13,088 nt of DNA from Micrococcales bacterium (GTDB taxonomy: Bacteria; Actinomycetota; Actinomycetes; Actinomycetales; Dermatophilaceae). The notes beneath the pieces were generated by a model. The model saw only the letters and a program-made list of their open reading frames with translations, ran no database searches and was not told where the DNA came from. Made by a program: the position numbers and the translations under genes. Below, one piece after another: positions 7,207-13,088 of this stretch. The stretch's first letter is position 1. Every line of letters begins with the position of its first letter. Location: assembly GCA_003157445.1 (NCBI GenBank), contig PMJN01000374.1, forward strand, positions 1 through 13,088, in the 5' to 3' direction.

Positions 7207-7878
7207 TTACGCCGCTGAGGCAGGGCTCGTGCGCAGCATGACGATCCCGAGCCAAGCGAACCAGATAATGAGACCCAATGCATAAACAGCCGTGAGAGTA
7301 GTTAAGGCCAGAACCGAGAGGATGCCTGCCACACCGGTCACCACGCCAAGGTAGATCAGCAGCTTGGGAAGCGCCCTTGCCCGCAAGGCCGCCCAACTCA
7401 GCAGGAGAAACCACAGGGCGCTAACTAGCGTTTCCCCGCCGCCTGCGCCCAAACCGGTTTCCACAGAGTTGAGCGTCAACCAGACCGTCGCAGCCTGAGC
7501 CGGATTCTCGCCATGGAGTTTGACGACTGTGCTCAAGTCGATGATTGAGAGTGTGCCGACCACAATGACCAGGACAGCCCAGACCAGCGTGAAGATGGTC
7601 ACTGCCTGAGCCAGCACAGTCGAGCCAGCCTTCAATCGCTCATATAGCGCCAGTGACAGGAAGATCAGAGTCACGCCGAACGCCAAGAAGATGATTAGAT
7701 TGAACGCGCGCATGGCGCCCTGGTTGTCCGCAAGAAGAGCCACGGTCTTTCCTGGATCAGAGCCTGTTGAATCGATACCTTTGGGTGACAGCAAGGTTGC
7801 ATACACCACAGCGCCCAGGAGGTTTGTTGCTGCCGCGAGCAGTGCGGCAATGCCGCCCATCTTCTGTGGAGTCTTCAT
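7207..7878 (-). CDS. DUF4386-like six-TM membrane protein (copy 2)
   Basis: A 223-aa membrane protein with about six hydrophobic segments, near residues 8-30, 58-78, 88-112, 150-168, 172-192 and 196-215. The start MKTPQKMGGIAALLAAATNL matches the beginning of copy 1 (MTLQRFGGIAAL), and LADNQ, LALYERLKAGS and NPAQAA are shared. Compared with copy 1 it has a longer first periplasmic or cytoplasmic loop (SPKGIDSTGSDPGK) and an extra glycine-rich insertion VETGLGAGGGE near 139-149. The ATG at 7878 has a good SD (AGAGGAG, 5-6 nt spacing). It lies upstream of copy 1 on the same strand and probably shares its transcript. Function is unknown; there is no signal peptide apart from the first membrane helix. 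Confidence 0.78.
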   Translation of the reverse strand: MKTPQKMGGIAALLAAATNLLGAVVYATLLSPKGIDSTGSDPGKTVALLADNQGAMRAFNLIIFLAFGVTLIFLSLALYERLKAGSTVLAQAVTIFTLVWAVLVIVVGTLSIIDLSTVVKLHGENPAQAATVWLTLNSVETGLGAGGGETLVSALWFLLLSWAALRARALPKLLIYLGVVTGVAGILSVLALTTLTAVYALGLIIWFAWLGIVMLRTSPASAA

Positions 7879-7956
7879 CTTTCTCCTCTATTCATCAGGG
7901 CTGAAATACCTGGAGAGATCCCCTCTGGGCTGCCGAACGCCACGACCGTGTCACCA

Positions 7957-8133
7957 TCACTGAGGACTCGCCCGCAATGTCGAGCCGGTTGAGGGCGCCG
8001 GCTCAGGCAGGTCGACACGCATCTGGGTCGCTTGCTCTGCGGTGATGATCGCGTCGGCCAGCCAGCGTTCGATGGCCGCAGACACGTCCCCCGGCGCAAC
8101 CGTGCCGCACGCTGGAATCGACCCGGTCCTCAT
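7957..8133 (-). pseudogene. Small ORF, likely 5' remnant of an unidentified actinobacterial gene
   Basis: A 58-residue reading frame from ATG 8133. The central part, DVSAAIERWLADAIITAEQA followed by TQMRVDL, reads like a real protein and resembles the short N-terminal helix of DUF2157-like membrane proteins (W-x-x-x-G/A-L/I-I-T-x-E-Q-A). The frame stops soon after, and nothing resembling the membrane part follows. A DosR-like palindrome lies 36-51 nt upstream. I treat it as a truncated gene; it may be a chance ORF. Around it, 7879-8447 holds no other gene I can support. Confidence 0.3.
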
Positions 8134-8143
8134 CGCCCCAGAC

Positions 8144-8158
8144 TGAGTCCTTTTGAAG
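8144..8158. repeat. Short hairpin next to the DosR-like box
   Basis: GTCCTT-TTG-AAGGAC forms a 6-bp stem with a 3-nt loop. It shares the GTCCTT half-site with the palindrome at 8169-8184, so it may be a second regulator half-site pair rather than a terminator; there is no T-tract. Confidence 0.3.
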
Positions 8159-8168
8159 GACCCGGCAT

Positions 8169-8184
8169 AGGGCCGAAGGTCCTT
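8169..8184 (-). promoter_or_regulatory. DosR/DevR-box-like palindrome
   Basis: On the minus strand AAGGACCTTCGGCCCT keeps most of the core of the mycobacterial dormancy-regulator box (GGGACYNNNRGTCCC with the common GGCCC variant). It is also part of a perfect CGAAGG-T-CCTTCG palindrome. It lies 36 nt before the ATG of the small ORF at 8133, a suitable activator distance. The match is by eye only. Confidence 0.35.
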
Positions 8185-8447
8185 CGTGCCGTGCCTGCGT
8201 CCGTGCCCTGCCCTGCCCTGCACGGGACAAGACGACGTCGTAGCCCCGGCTCGACCCTTGGCTTTGGCCTCGTCCCAGCGAACCGTGATCGCTATCGCTG
8301 AACCGAGACAACGCCCACATAACGCCGCCTGCGGACGCGGCGGCGACGAGTGGAACGGGGCTAGCGTCGATGAGGTCCAGGGGCCTGGCCGCGTTGGCGG
8401 CGAGCGGGGTCTGGGCCCTCTGACGGGTCGCCGCGTGAGGTGACTCC

Positions 8448-9364
8448 ATGTCCGGTCCGACCATTCTCTTGCCGTTCCAGCCCGCCACGATGAGCGGCGC
8501 GCAACTAGCGGCGGTGTCTTTCCTGGCCCGCTACTCCGGCCGCACTCACAGCCTGTACGCCTACCAGTTGCGGGAGTGGTTCGCCTGGTGCGAGTCCAAC
8601 GGGGTGGACCCCTTGGTCGGGGTCCAGAGAGCTCATGTTGAGCTGTACATCCGCAGTCTCGGTGACCGTGGCCTGATGGACTCCTCGGTCAACGCGATGA
8701 TGCACGCTGTCCGCGGGTACTTCCGCTTCGCCCACATCGACGGCCTCATCGGCTCTCCGACCCGGCTGTCTACGCGCGGTTGCCGAAGGTCCACCGCGAT
8801 GGGTCCCGCACCCAGGGCCTGGACCGGCTCGAGCTGACCAGGTTCCTGCAGATCGCCCAGACCCTGACCGTCCACCATGGCGCCCTCGCGTATCTGCTGG
8901 GTATCAACGCCCTGCGCGCCTCCGAAGCAGCCGCAGTAAGGATCGAGGACTACGCCGACACCCTGCGCGGATACCGGGTGCTGCATCTGGTCGGCAAGGG
9001 CAACAAGCCCGCCACCATGCCGCTGACCGTCCCGGTGCTCCGGGTCCTGGAGGCCTGCCGGGGCCAGCGCACCACTGGGCCGCTGATACTGCGACCGGTC
9101 ACCGGCAACCCGATCGACCGACGCGACGCCTACCGCATGGTCGCCCGGATCGCCAAAGCCGCCGGCATCCCACGCCACATCAGCCCGCACTCACTACGAC
9201 ACGCCGCGATCACCAACGCCCTGGACGCAGGCGTCCCCTTGCGTGACGCCCAGATCCTCGCCCGCCACGCGGACCCCCGCACCACCGAGCACTACGACCG
9301 CGCCCGCGGCAACCTCGACCGACACGGCGTCCACTTCCTCACCGCATACGTCGCCGGCGTCTGA
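8448..9364 (+). pseudogene. XerC/D-like tyrosine recombinase broken by a single-base deletion
   Basis: Two adjacent frames form one integrase of about 305 residues. The first (from ATG 8448, with GAGG 8 nt upstream) gives the SAM-like N-terminal DNA-binding domain (YSGRTHSLYAYQLREWFAWC to AVRGYFRFAHIDGLIGSP). At 8757-8759 the frame must shift by one base: the sequence reads TCTCC-GACCCG where TCT CCN GAC CCG would restore SPDPAVYARLPKVH. The second frame supplies a complete catalytic domain: R in NALRASEAA, K in LVGKGNKPATMPL, HSLRH, H in LARHADPRT, and the nucleophile in EHYDRAR. All six positions are intact, so the loss is recent or a sequencing error. It is not closely similar to the three recombinases at the right. 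Its stop is 29 bp before the right copy of the 55-bp repeat. Confidence 0.85.
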
Positions 9365-9392
9365 CCGGCCCGGCCCCACTCGCAACGACTCC

Positions 9393-9448
9393 GCCCACTA
9401 AGACGCAGGCGACCATCCCCGACGAACCACTCGCTCTATGCCGATGAG
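9393..9448 (+). repeat. Imperfect 55-bp direct repeat, copy 2
   Basis: Same orientation as 5619-5673, with about six differences. It lies between the broken integrase and the IS3-family remnant. The position next to an integrase stop is typical of an attachment site, but the divergence between copies argues against a recent integration. Confidence 0.75.
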
Positions 9449-9472
9449 GGCACGTCTCCTGCCTGCATAGAG
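9434..9472. repeat. 8-bp inverted repeat overlapping repeat copy 2
   Basis: CTCTATGC (9434-9441) and GCATAGAG (9465-9472) are perfect inverted repeats around a 23-nt loop that contains GGCA/TGCC. Copy 1 of the direct repeat lacks this arm pair, so it is specific to the right-hand copy. Confidence 0.5.
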
Positions 9473-9488
9473 TCTCGCGCATTGGCCC

Positions 9489-9508
9489 TGCCCCCGTTTC
9501 GTGGACAC
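9489..9508 (-). repeat. Putative terminal inverted repeat (right end) of the IS3-family remnant
   Basis: TGCCCCCGTTTCGTGGACAC reads inward from the outer edge with the TG tip expected of IS3-family ends. It lies just outside the transposase stop at 9514-9512. The matching left end is not in the window. Confidence 0.55.
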
Positions 9509-9511
9509 GGG

Positions 9512-9823
9512 CTATGCGGCTTTTTGAGAGTCCGCGATCTGGCGTGAGTATTGCAGTTCGAAGTTCACGGGGCTGATCTGGCCGATCGAGGCGTGCCGGC
9601 GACGGCGGTTGTACCGGTCCTCGATCCAGTTGCCGACGGCGAGCCGGGCCGCCTTCTTGGTGGGCCACACCCGCCGGTAGTAGAACTCGGTCTTCAACGT
9701 CGCGAAGAACGACTCGGCCATCGCGTTGTCCCAGCAAATACCGGTGTATCCCATGGATCGGGTCAACCCGTTGGCCGCGGCGAACGCCGTGATCTGGGCC
9801 GAGGCGTACTGAGTTCCTCTATC
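9512..9823 (-). pseudogene. IS3-family transposase (OrfB), C-terminal part only
   Basis: The minus strand reads SDRGTQYASAQITAFAAANG, then LTRSMGYTGICWDNAMAESF and FATLKTEFYYRR, ending NRRRRHASIGQISPVNFELQ and QKAA. It contains the second catalytic Asp (SDRGTQY) and the catalytic Glu (ESFFATLKTE) of the rve/DDE domain; the first Asp, the HTH OrfA and about two thirds of OrfB are missing. Family similarity stops at the serine of H-S-D-R-G: the expected His codon is replaced by AAC, and the preceding codons belong to the palindrome 9821-9854. The right IS end follows the stop, so this is an IS interrupted on its 5' side, most simply by the adjacent three-recombinase element. Confidence 0.85.
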
Positions 9824-9854
9824 GGAGTTAAGCCGATTTCGGTTTAACTCCGAT
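9821..9854. repeat. 34-bp palindrome at the IS3 / RIT junction
   Basis: ATCGGAGTTAAGCCG (9821-9835), a 4-nt centre ATTT, and CGGTTTAACTCCGAT (9840-9854) pair over 15 bp with one mismatch (G/T at the third base of the inner arm region). Its left edge doubles as the last IS3-derived bases (CTCCGAT on the minus strand). The size is that of a simple tyrosine-recombinase core site. Confidence 0.85.
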
Positions 9855-9868
9855 TATGCCGAGTCTTG

Positions 9869-9936
9869 CGTTAAGCCGAGGAACCGTGGTTTCGCCTGTG
9901 TTGGTGGGGGTCGCTGACTGATTCCTCGGCTTAACG
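9869..9936. repeat. 15-bp perfect inverted repeat with 38-nt spacer downstream of the third recombinase
   Basis: CGTTAAGCCGAGGAA (9869-9883) and TTCCTCGGCTTAACG (9922-9936) are perfect inverted repeats. They share the core TCGGCTTAAC with the neighbouring palindrome, giving four core copies in two inverted pairs within 110 bp. The pair begins 8 nt after the last recombinase stop. It could serve as recombinase-binding arms; as RNA it would also make a strong stem, so a terminator role is possible. Confidence 0.85.
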
Positions 9937-9944
9937 AACCCGTG

Positions 9945-10985
9945 CTATCGGAGGTCGTAGAGGGCTTGGAGCTGGTCCTCGGTCAGTCGCTGGGTGGGCG
10001 GGGAGCTGATCGCTGGCGTGGCGGCGTTGACCGCTTCGCGCATCATGTCGATGGTGGCGAAGGCGTAGAACGCGGTCGTGGTCGAGGCGTGCTCGTGGCC
10101 CAGGAGCCTCATGATGATCGGCAGGGGGATGCCCTGCTGGTAGAGGTCCATGGCCTTCGTCTTGCGCAGCATGTGGCAATGGACATGCTCGGGGGTCGAG
10201 GGACAGTCGGTGCGGGCGATTCGTGCTGCCTGCTTCAGTACTGCTGCGACGGTGTCGACGGACAGGGCTGCGGGCTGTCCGTGGTGCAGGCTGTAGAACA
10301 CCGGCCGTGTCGCTGGCAGCGTTGCCATGTTCGGGTGAAACTCGTCGAGGTAGACGCGCAGATGCTCGATCGCCTTGGCGGTCAGTGGCACGGTGCGGGT
10401 CCTGTTCCTCTTGCCAGTCAGGCTCACGTGCCCGGGCTCGCTCAAGCAGAGATCTTGCAGCGTCAGTGCCGTGAGCTCACCGACCCGGGCGGCGGTGTCG
10501 TAGAGGAGGATCAGGAGCATCCGGTTCCTGAGTGACTTGGTCGTCGTGCCGCTGAAGGCAGCGAGAACGGCGCGTGTTTCGGGCTCGGTGAGGTACTCGA
10601 TCTGCTTCTTGGGGATGGCCGGAGCCCGTAGGGTCTTGGCTGCCTGGGCAATCGCGACCAGAGTGATGTCTTCGTGGGAGCAGTAGGCCAGGAACGCTTT
10701 GACGGTACTGAGCCGCAGCGCAATGGTCGCCGGTGCATAGCCTCGTTCATCGGCCATCCAGGCCAGCCAGCCCTTCAGGTGCTGCCGGTCGAGGTGATCG
10801 AAGCTGACGCCGGGACGTTCGACGTGCTCGTGATCGGCCAGGTAGTCAAGGAAGCATTCCAGGCTGATCCGGTAGGCCTGGATCGTCTTCGGCGAACTCT
10901 GCTGGGCTTTGGGCAGGTAGGTGTGCAGGTATTCCCTGGCGAAGCCGAAGAAGTCCGGGTCGCCGGTTTCGGGGTCGCGTCTCAT
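9945..10985 (-). CDS. ritC: Tyrosine recombinase, third gene of the trio
   Basis: A 346-aa site-specific recombinase that would cut and rejoin DNA through a 3'-phosphotyrosine. The N-terminal SAM-like core-binding domain (about residues 10-115: REYLHTYLPKAQQSSPKTIQ to VKAFLAYCSHED) precedes the catalytic domain. The full active site is visible: R in DTAARVGELTAL, K in SLTGKRNRTRTVPL, HMLRK, H in LLGHEHASTTTAF, and Y in FYAFATID. It is the most XerC/D-like of the three. The ATG at 10985 overlaps the stop of the preceding gene (ATGA), and GGAGGT lies 9 nt upstream inside that gene. The open frame runs further upstream to 11159 but that part is antisense-like and not family-like. The C-terminal tail (RLTEDQLQALYDLR) extends past the nucleophile helix. 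Confidence 0.9.
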   Translation of the reverse strand: MRRDPETGDPDFFGFAREYLHTYLPKAQQSSPKTIQAYRISLECFLDYLADHEHVERPGVSFDHLDRQHLKGWLAWMADERGYAPATIALRLSTVKAFLAYCSHEDITLVAIAQAAKTLRAPAIPKKQIEYLTEPETRAVLAAFSGTTTKSLRNRMLLILLYDTAARVGELTALTLQDLCLSEPGHVSLTGKRNRTRTVPLTAKAIEHLRVYLDEFHPNMATLPATRPVFYSLHHGQPAALSVDTVAAVLKQAARIARTDCPSTPEHVHCHMLRKTKAMDLYQQGIPLPIIMRLLGHEHASTTTAFYAFATIDMMREAVNAATPAISSPPTQRLTEDQLQALYDLR

Positions 10986-11938
10986 TCGAATCCGACCTCC
11001 GGCAACAGGGACTGGCGTTGTCCGGTGATGTCGGCGTAGGCATCCATGAAGTCCGGCGAGGTGTGGATGTAGTAGTAGGTCGACTCGATTCCCGCGTGTC
11101 CCATGTAGCGCGCCAGGTAGGGCAGCATCGCGGTGACGTCGGTGCCCTGCCGCATCCATCGCTCGATGTTGGCGTAGGCAAAATGATGGCGAAAGTCATA
11201 AGGCCGTGGCTGCTGCCCGCCGAGCGGCCTCGGCAATCCGGCCCGATCCCAGATGCGGTTGAACATCTTCCCGACACTCGCGGTGGTGACCTGGTTTCCG
11301 CTGGCCGAGCAGAAGAACCTCTGCCGGGACGCGCCGAATCGCTGGCGCGCTGCCTGATCGCAGACGGCCAGGACCTCGACGACCTGAGGAGTCAGGGGCA
11401 GCCTGCGGCTGCGGTTGCCCTTGGACCACAACACGTCGATGTGCCCCGCGTCCAGGTCGACCCGGTCGGTCGGGAGCAGCAGGGTCTCCCCGGTCCGCAG
11501 ACCACACGAATGCATCAAGGTGAAGAACGCGACGGCTTGCCACCGCCACGGGGACTGGGCCTCAAGGTGTGCTGCAGCGGCGAAGAACCGTTCGATCTCC
11601 TGGGTGGTCAACAGGTAGGGGTGGGCGGGAACGAACGGGGCCCTCCATTGGTCGGAGAGCACGTAGGCATCGCTGTTCTTGTGGGCTTGAAGCCACCGAC
11701 CGACGTCGCGGATGTAGGACATCCACGACCGATACCGACCCGAGGACGCCAGCTGGACGGTGACCCATCCTTCGACGGTCTCCCGGTCGAAGACGGTCCG
11801 ATCGTGTGCAGTGCAGTAGGCGTCGAACCTCTTGAGGTACCAGATCCGGGAGGCTCCGTAGAAGCCCATCGCGTCCTTGAACACCAGGTAGGCGTCCAGC
11901 TCCGGCGCGAAGGCGCTAGTGAAACCGTGGGCGCTCAT
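10982..11938 (-). CDS. ritB: Tyrosine recombinase, second gene of the trio
   Basis: A 318-aa recombinase. The N-terminal domain starts TSAFAPELDAYLVFKDAMGF, and the catalytic domain shows R in MHSCGLRTGETLLL, K in LWSKGNRSRRLPLT, YDFRHHFAYANI, H in YMGHAGIESTYYYIH, and a tyrosine nucleophile in the same string. Box II has Tyr where the usual HxxR histidine sits; the arginine is kept. The ATG at 11938 overlaps the first recombinase's TGA, with AGGTGG 6 nt upstream; a longer in-frame start at 11983 would add a basic, unlike-family tail. As part of the trio it probably acts with its two partners on element ends. Confidence 0.9.
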   Translation of the reverse strand: MSAHGFTSAFAPELDAYLVFKDAMGFYGASRIWYLKRFDAYCTAHDRTVFDRETVEGWVTVQLASSGRYRSWMSYIRDVGRWLQAHKNSDAYVLSDQWRAPFVPAHPYLLTTQEIERFFAAAAHLEAQSPWRWQAVAFFTLMHSCGLRTGETLLLPTDRVDLDAGHIDVLWSKGNRSRRLPLTPQVVEVLAVCDQAARQRFGASRQRFFCSASGNQVTTASVGKMFNRIWDRAGLPRPLGGQQPRPYDFRHHFAYANIERWMRQGTDVTAMLPYLARYMGHAGIESTYYYIHTSPDFMDAYADITGQRQSLLPEVGFE

Positions 11939-13088
11939 GACCGGCCACCTTCGAGGGCGCCTTCGGGGACCTCGAGGACACACTGCAGTAGCCGGTCTTG
12001 ATCGACGCTCATGTACTGGTTGGTCGACTCCGGGTCCGCGTGGCCCAGGACAGCCGAGATCGTCGGCAGCGGCACCTGGGCGCGCAGCATCCTGGAAGCG
12101 GCGTTGTGGCGCAGGAACTGGGTCCCGGCCCTCACATTGGTGAGGCCGGCCTTGCCGAACACCTCAGTAATCACGCGGTGAATCGAGGCGTGATCGCAGA
12201 GCCGGACGTGTGGTGCCACCGACCGCAAGAAGACGTGGTCATCGCCAGAGGTGGGCCGCTCGCCCAGCACATAGTCGGCGAGCTTGGCCACCACCAACGT
12301 GGTCAGCGGCACCCGCAGTGGGTTGTTCGTCTTCTGCTGCACGATCCCCAGGCTCTGTCCTCGCCAGTCGATGTTGACCAGCCGCAGACCGACGATGTCG
12401 CAAGCCCGCAGCCCAGTCGTCAACGCCAGCAGCGTGATGGCCGCATCCCGTGCGCTGACTGTCCCCGCCGCGCACGCATGCACGACCCGCTGCTCGTCCT
12501 CATCGCTGAGCACCGGCAAGATCGCATGAGAACGCTTCACCCCGGCCAGATTGACCGCATCCACCAAGTCGGTGCGGCCAGTGAACTTCAAGAACGGACG
12601 AAAGTTCGAGACCACCCAGAACAAGGAAGACTTCGCCCACCTGCCCGACAACGACTCCAAGAACCCCAGAACGCTCGCGCCATCAGCGCAGTCCAAACAG
12701 GAGATCCCCTGTGATTCCAAGAACACCATGTAGCCGCGAGCGACCCGCCCATAAGCAGTGCGCGTGGCCGGCGCCAGGCCGCGATCGTCCATGTCGGCCT
12801 CCCACGCGCTGTGCAGCGCGGTGAACTCACTCGACTCCGGTTGCGCACCACCACCTCCGCGCTTGCGGGGCTCCAGCCCCACCTGGCCGGTGTGCACATA
12901 GGTGTCGAACACGCTGACCAGCCGGTCGTAGTCGGACCTGCGCTGGGCGCTGAACCGGCCAGTGCGCGGGCTCACCGTCATCGCCGCGAACGCGGCACCC
13001 AACGAGGGCGTGTAGACACCGCCCCGACCCTCAACGAAGCTCGTCAGTGCCTTGATGGTCTTCGCATACTGGCCGATCGTCGACTCCA
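11935..13088 (-). CDS. ritA: Tyrosine recombinase, first gene of the trio (5' end outside window)
   Basis: 383 codons are visible and the frame stays open to the right edge (STIGQYAKTIKALTSFVEGR upstream of the first in-window start codons), so the true start is beyond 13088. A TTG at 13002 is in frame but lies inside apparent coding sequence. After an N-terminal extension with a GGGG linker comes a SAM-like domain (WEADMDDRGLAPATRTAYGR to VVSNFRPFLKFTG) and a catalytic domain: R in TTGLRACDIVGLRL, K in IVQQKTNNPLRVPL, GTQFLRHNAASRML, H in VLGHADPESTNQY with the tyrosine nucleophile. In box II the first histidine of HxLRH is Gln. The stop overlaps the start of the next gene by ATGA. Confidence 0.9.
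   Translation of the reverse strand, partial: ESTIGQYAKTIKALTSFVEGRGGVYTPSLGAAFAAMTVSPRTGRFSAQRRSDYDRLVSVFDTYVHTGQVGLEPRKRGGGGAQPESSEFTALHSAWEADMDDRGLAPATRTAYGRVARGYMVFLESQGISCLDCADGASVLGFLESLSGRWAKSSLFWVVSNFRPFLKFTGRTDLVDAVNLAGVKRSHAILPVLSDEDEQRVVHACAAGTVSARDAAITLLALTTGLRACDIVGLRLVNIDWRGQSLGIVQQKTNNPLRVPLTTLVVAKLADYVLGERPTSGDDHVFLRSVAPHVRLCDHASIHRVITEVFGKAGLTNVRAGTQFLRHNAASRMLRAQVPLPTISAVLGHADPESTNQYMSVDQDRLLQCVLEVPEGALEGGRS

Larger units (their letters stand above)
9821..13088 (-). mobile_element. RIT-type element (recombinase in trio), 3' part, continues past right edge
   Basis: Three unrelated-looking tyrosine recombinases lie head to tail on one strand, each overlapping the next by ATGA, and the last gene is followed by palindromic repeats. 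This matches the published description of RIT elements, in which ritA, ritB and ritC occur in a fixed order between terminal inverted repeats. The left boundary is set at the palindrome where the IS3 frame is cut. The other terminus is outside the window, so element length cannot be given. Confidence 0.75.

Noticed and set aside
8003..8488. 161-aa minus-strand frame overlapping the integrase start
   Set aside because: One stretch (SPVPLVAAASAGGVMWALSRF) is membrane-like, but the rest is unlike coding sequence and there is no start signal.
9821..9936. CRISPR or attC-type interpretation of the repeated cores
   Set aside because: The cores occur only as two inverted pairs with no regular spacers and no Cas or integron genes; recombinase end sites fit better.
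10986..11159. Upstream extension of the third recombinase
   Set aside because: The ATG at 10985 has an SD and an ATGA overlap; the extension is an antiparallel-frame shadow within the second recombinase and is not family-like.

Overview
The window is high-GC DNA with short-SD or leaderless genes and protein families (a DUF2510 protein, an N-terminal GNAT fused to an NDP-forming acyl-CoA synthetase, a zinc-ribbon/NERD protein) that point to an actinobacterium (Actinomycetota). I cannot name the genus. The left 5.5 kb looks like ordinary chromosome. The rest is an accessory region of gene remnants and recombinases.

Left part (1-5518). A minus-strand pair, a short-chain dehydrogenase/reductase followed by the start of a 3-hydroxyacyl-CoA dehydrogenase, is coupled by an ATGA overlap and runs off the left edge. 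Divergent from it is an 886-aa Pat-like protein (GNAT + CoA-binding + succinyl-CoA-ligase-like + ATP-grasp), probably a protein lysine acetyltransferase. Convergent with that is a NERD-family gene that has lost its nuclease domain. Then comes a DUF2510-scramblase-like protein. Both plus-strand genes have a TANNNT -10 box ending exactly 6 nt before the start codon, the layout of actinobacterial leaderless promoters.

Middle part (5519-9480). This tract is decayed: the tail of an MDR-type alcohol dehydrogenase/quinone reductase with an in-frame stop, an AbiEi-like antitoxin fragment without its N-terminus, two tandem six-TM DUF4386-like genes of lower GC, a small truncated ORF behind a DosR-like box, and a tyrosine recombinase broken by a single-base deletion. 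An imperfect 55-bp direct repeat (5619-5673 and 9393-9448) brackets the tract, and the recombinase ends 29 bp before the right copy.

Right part (9489-13088). A 3'-terminal piece of an IS3-family transposase abuts three different tyrosine recombinases in a row on the minus strand. Each overlaps the next by ATGA. This is the layout of a RIT (recombinase-in-trio) element; its 5' end lies beyond the window. Between the third recombinase and the IS3 piece are two palindromic structures built from four copies of a 10-bp core (TCGGYTTAAC), the likely end of the element. The IS3 reading frame is cut exactly inside one palindrome. This terminus, and what the trio does with it, is the most interesting part of the window.
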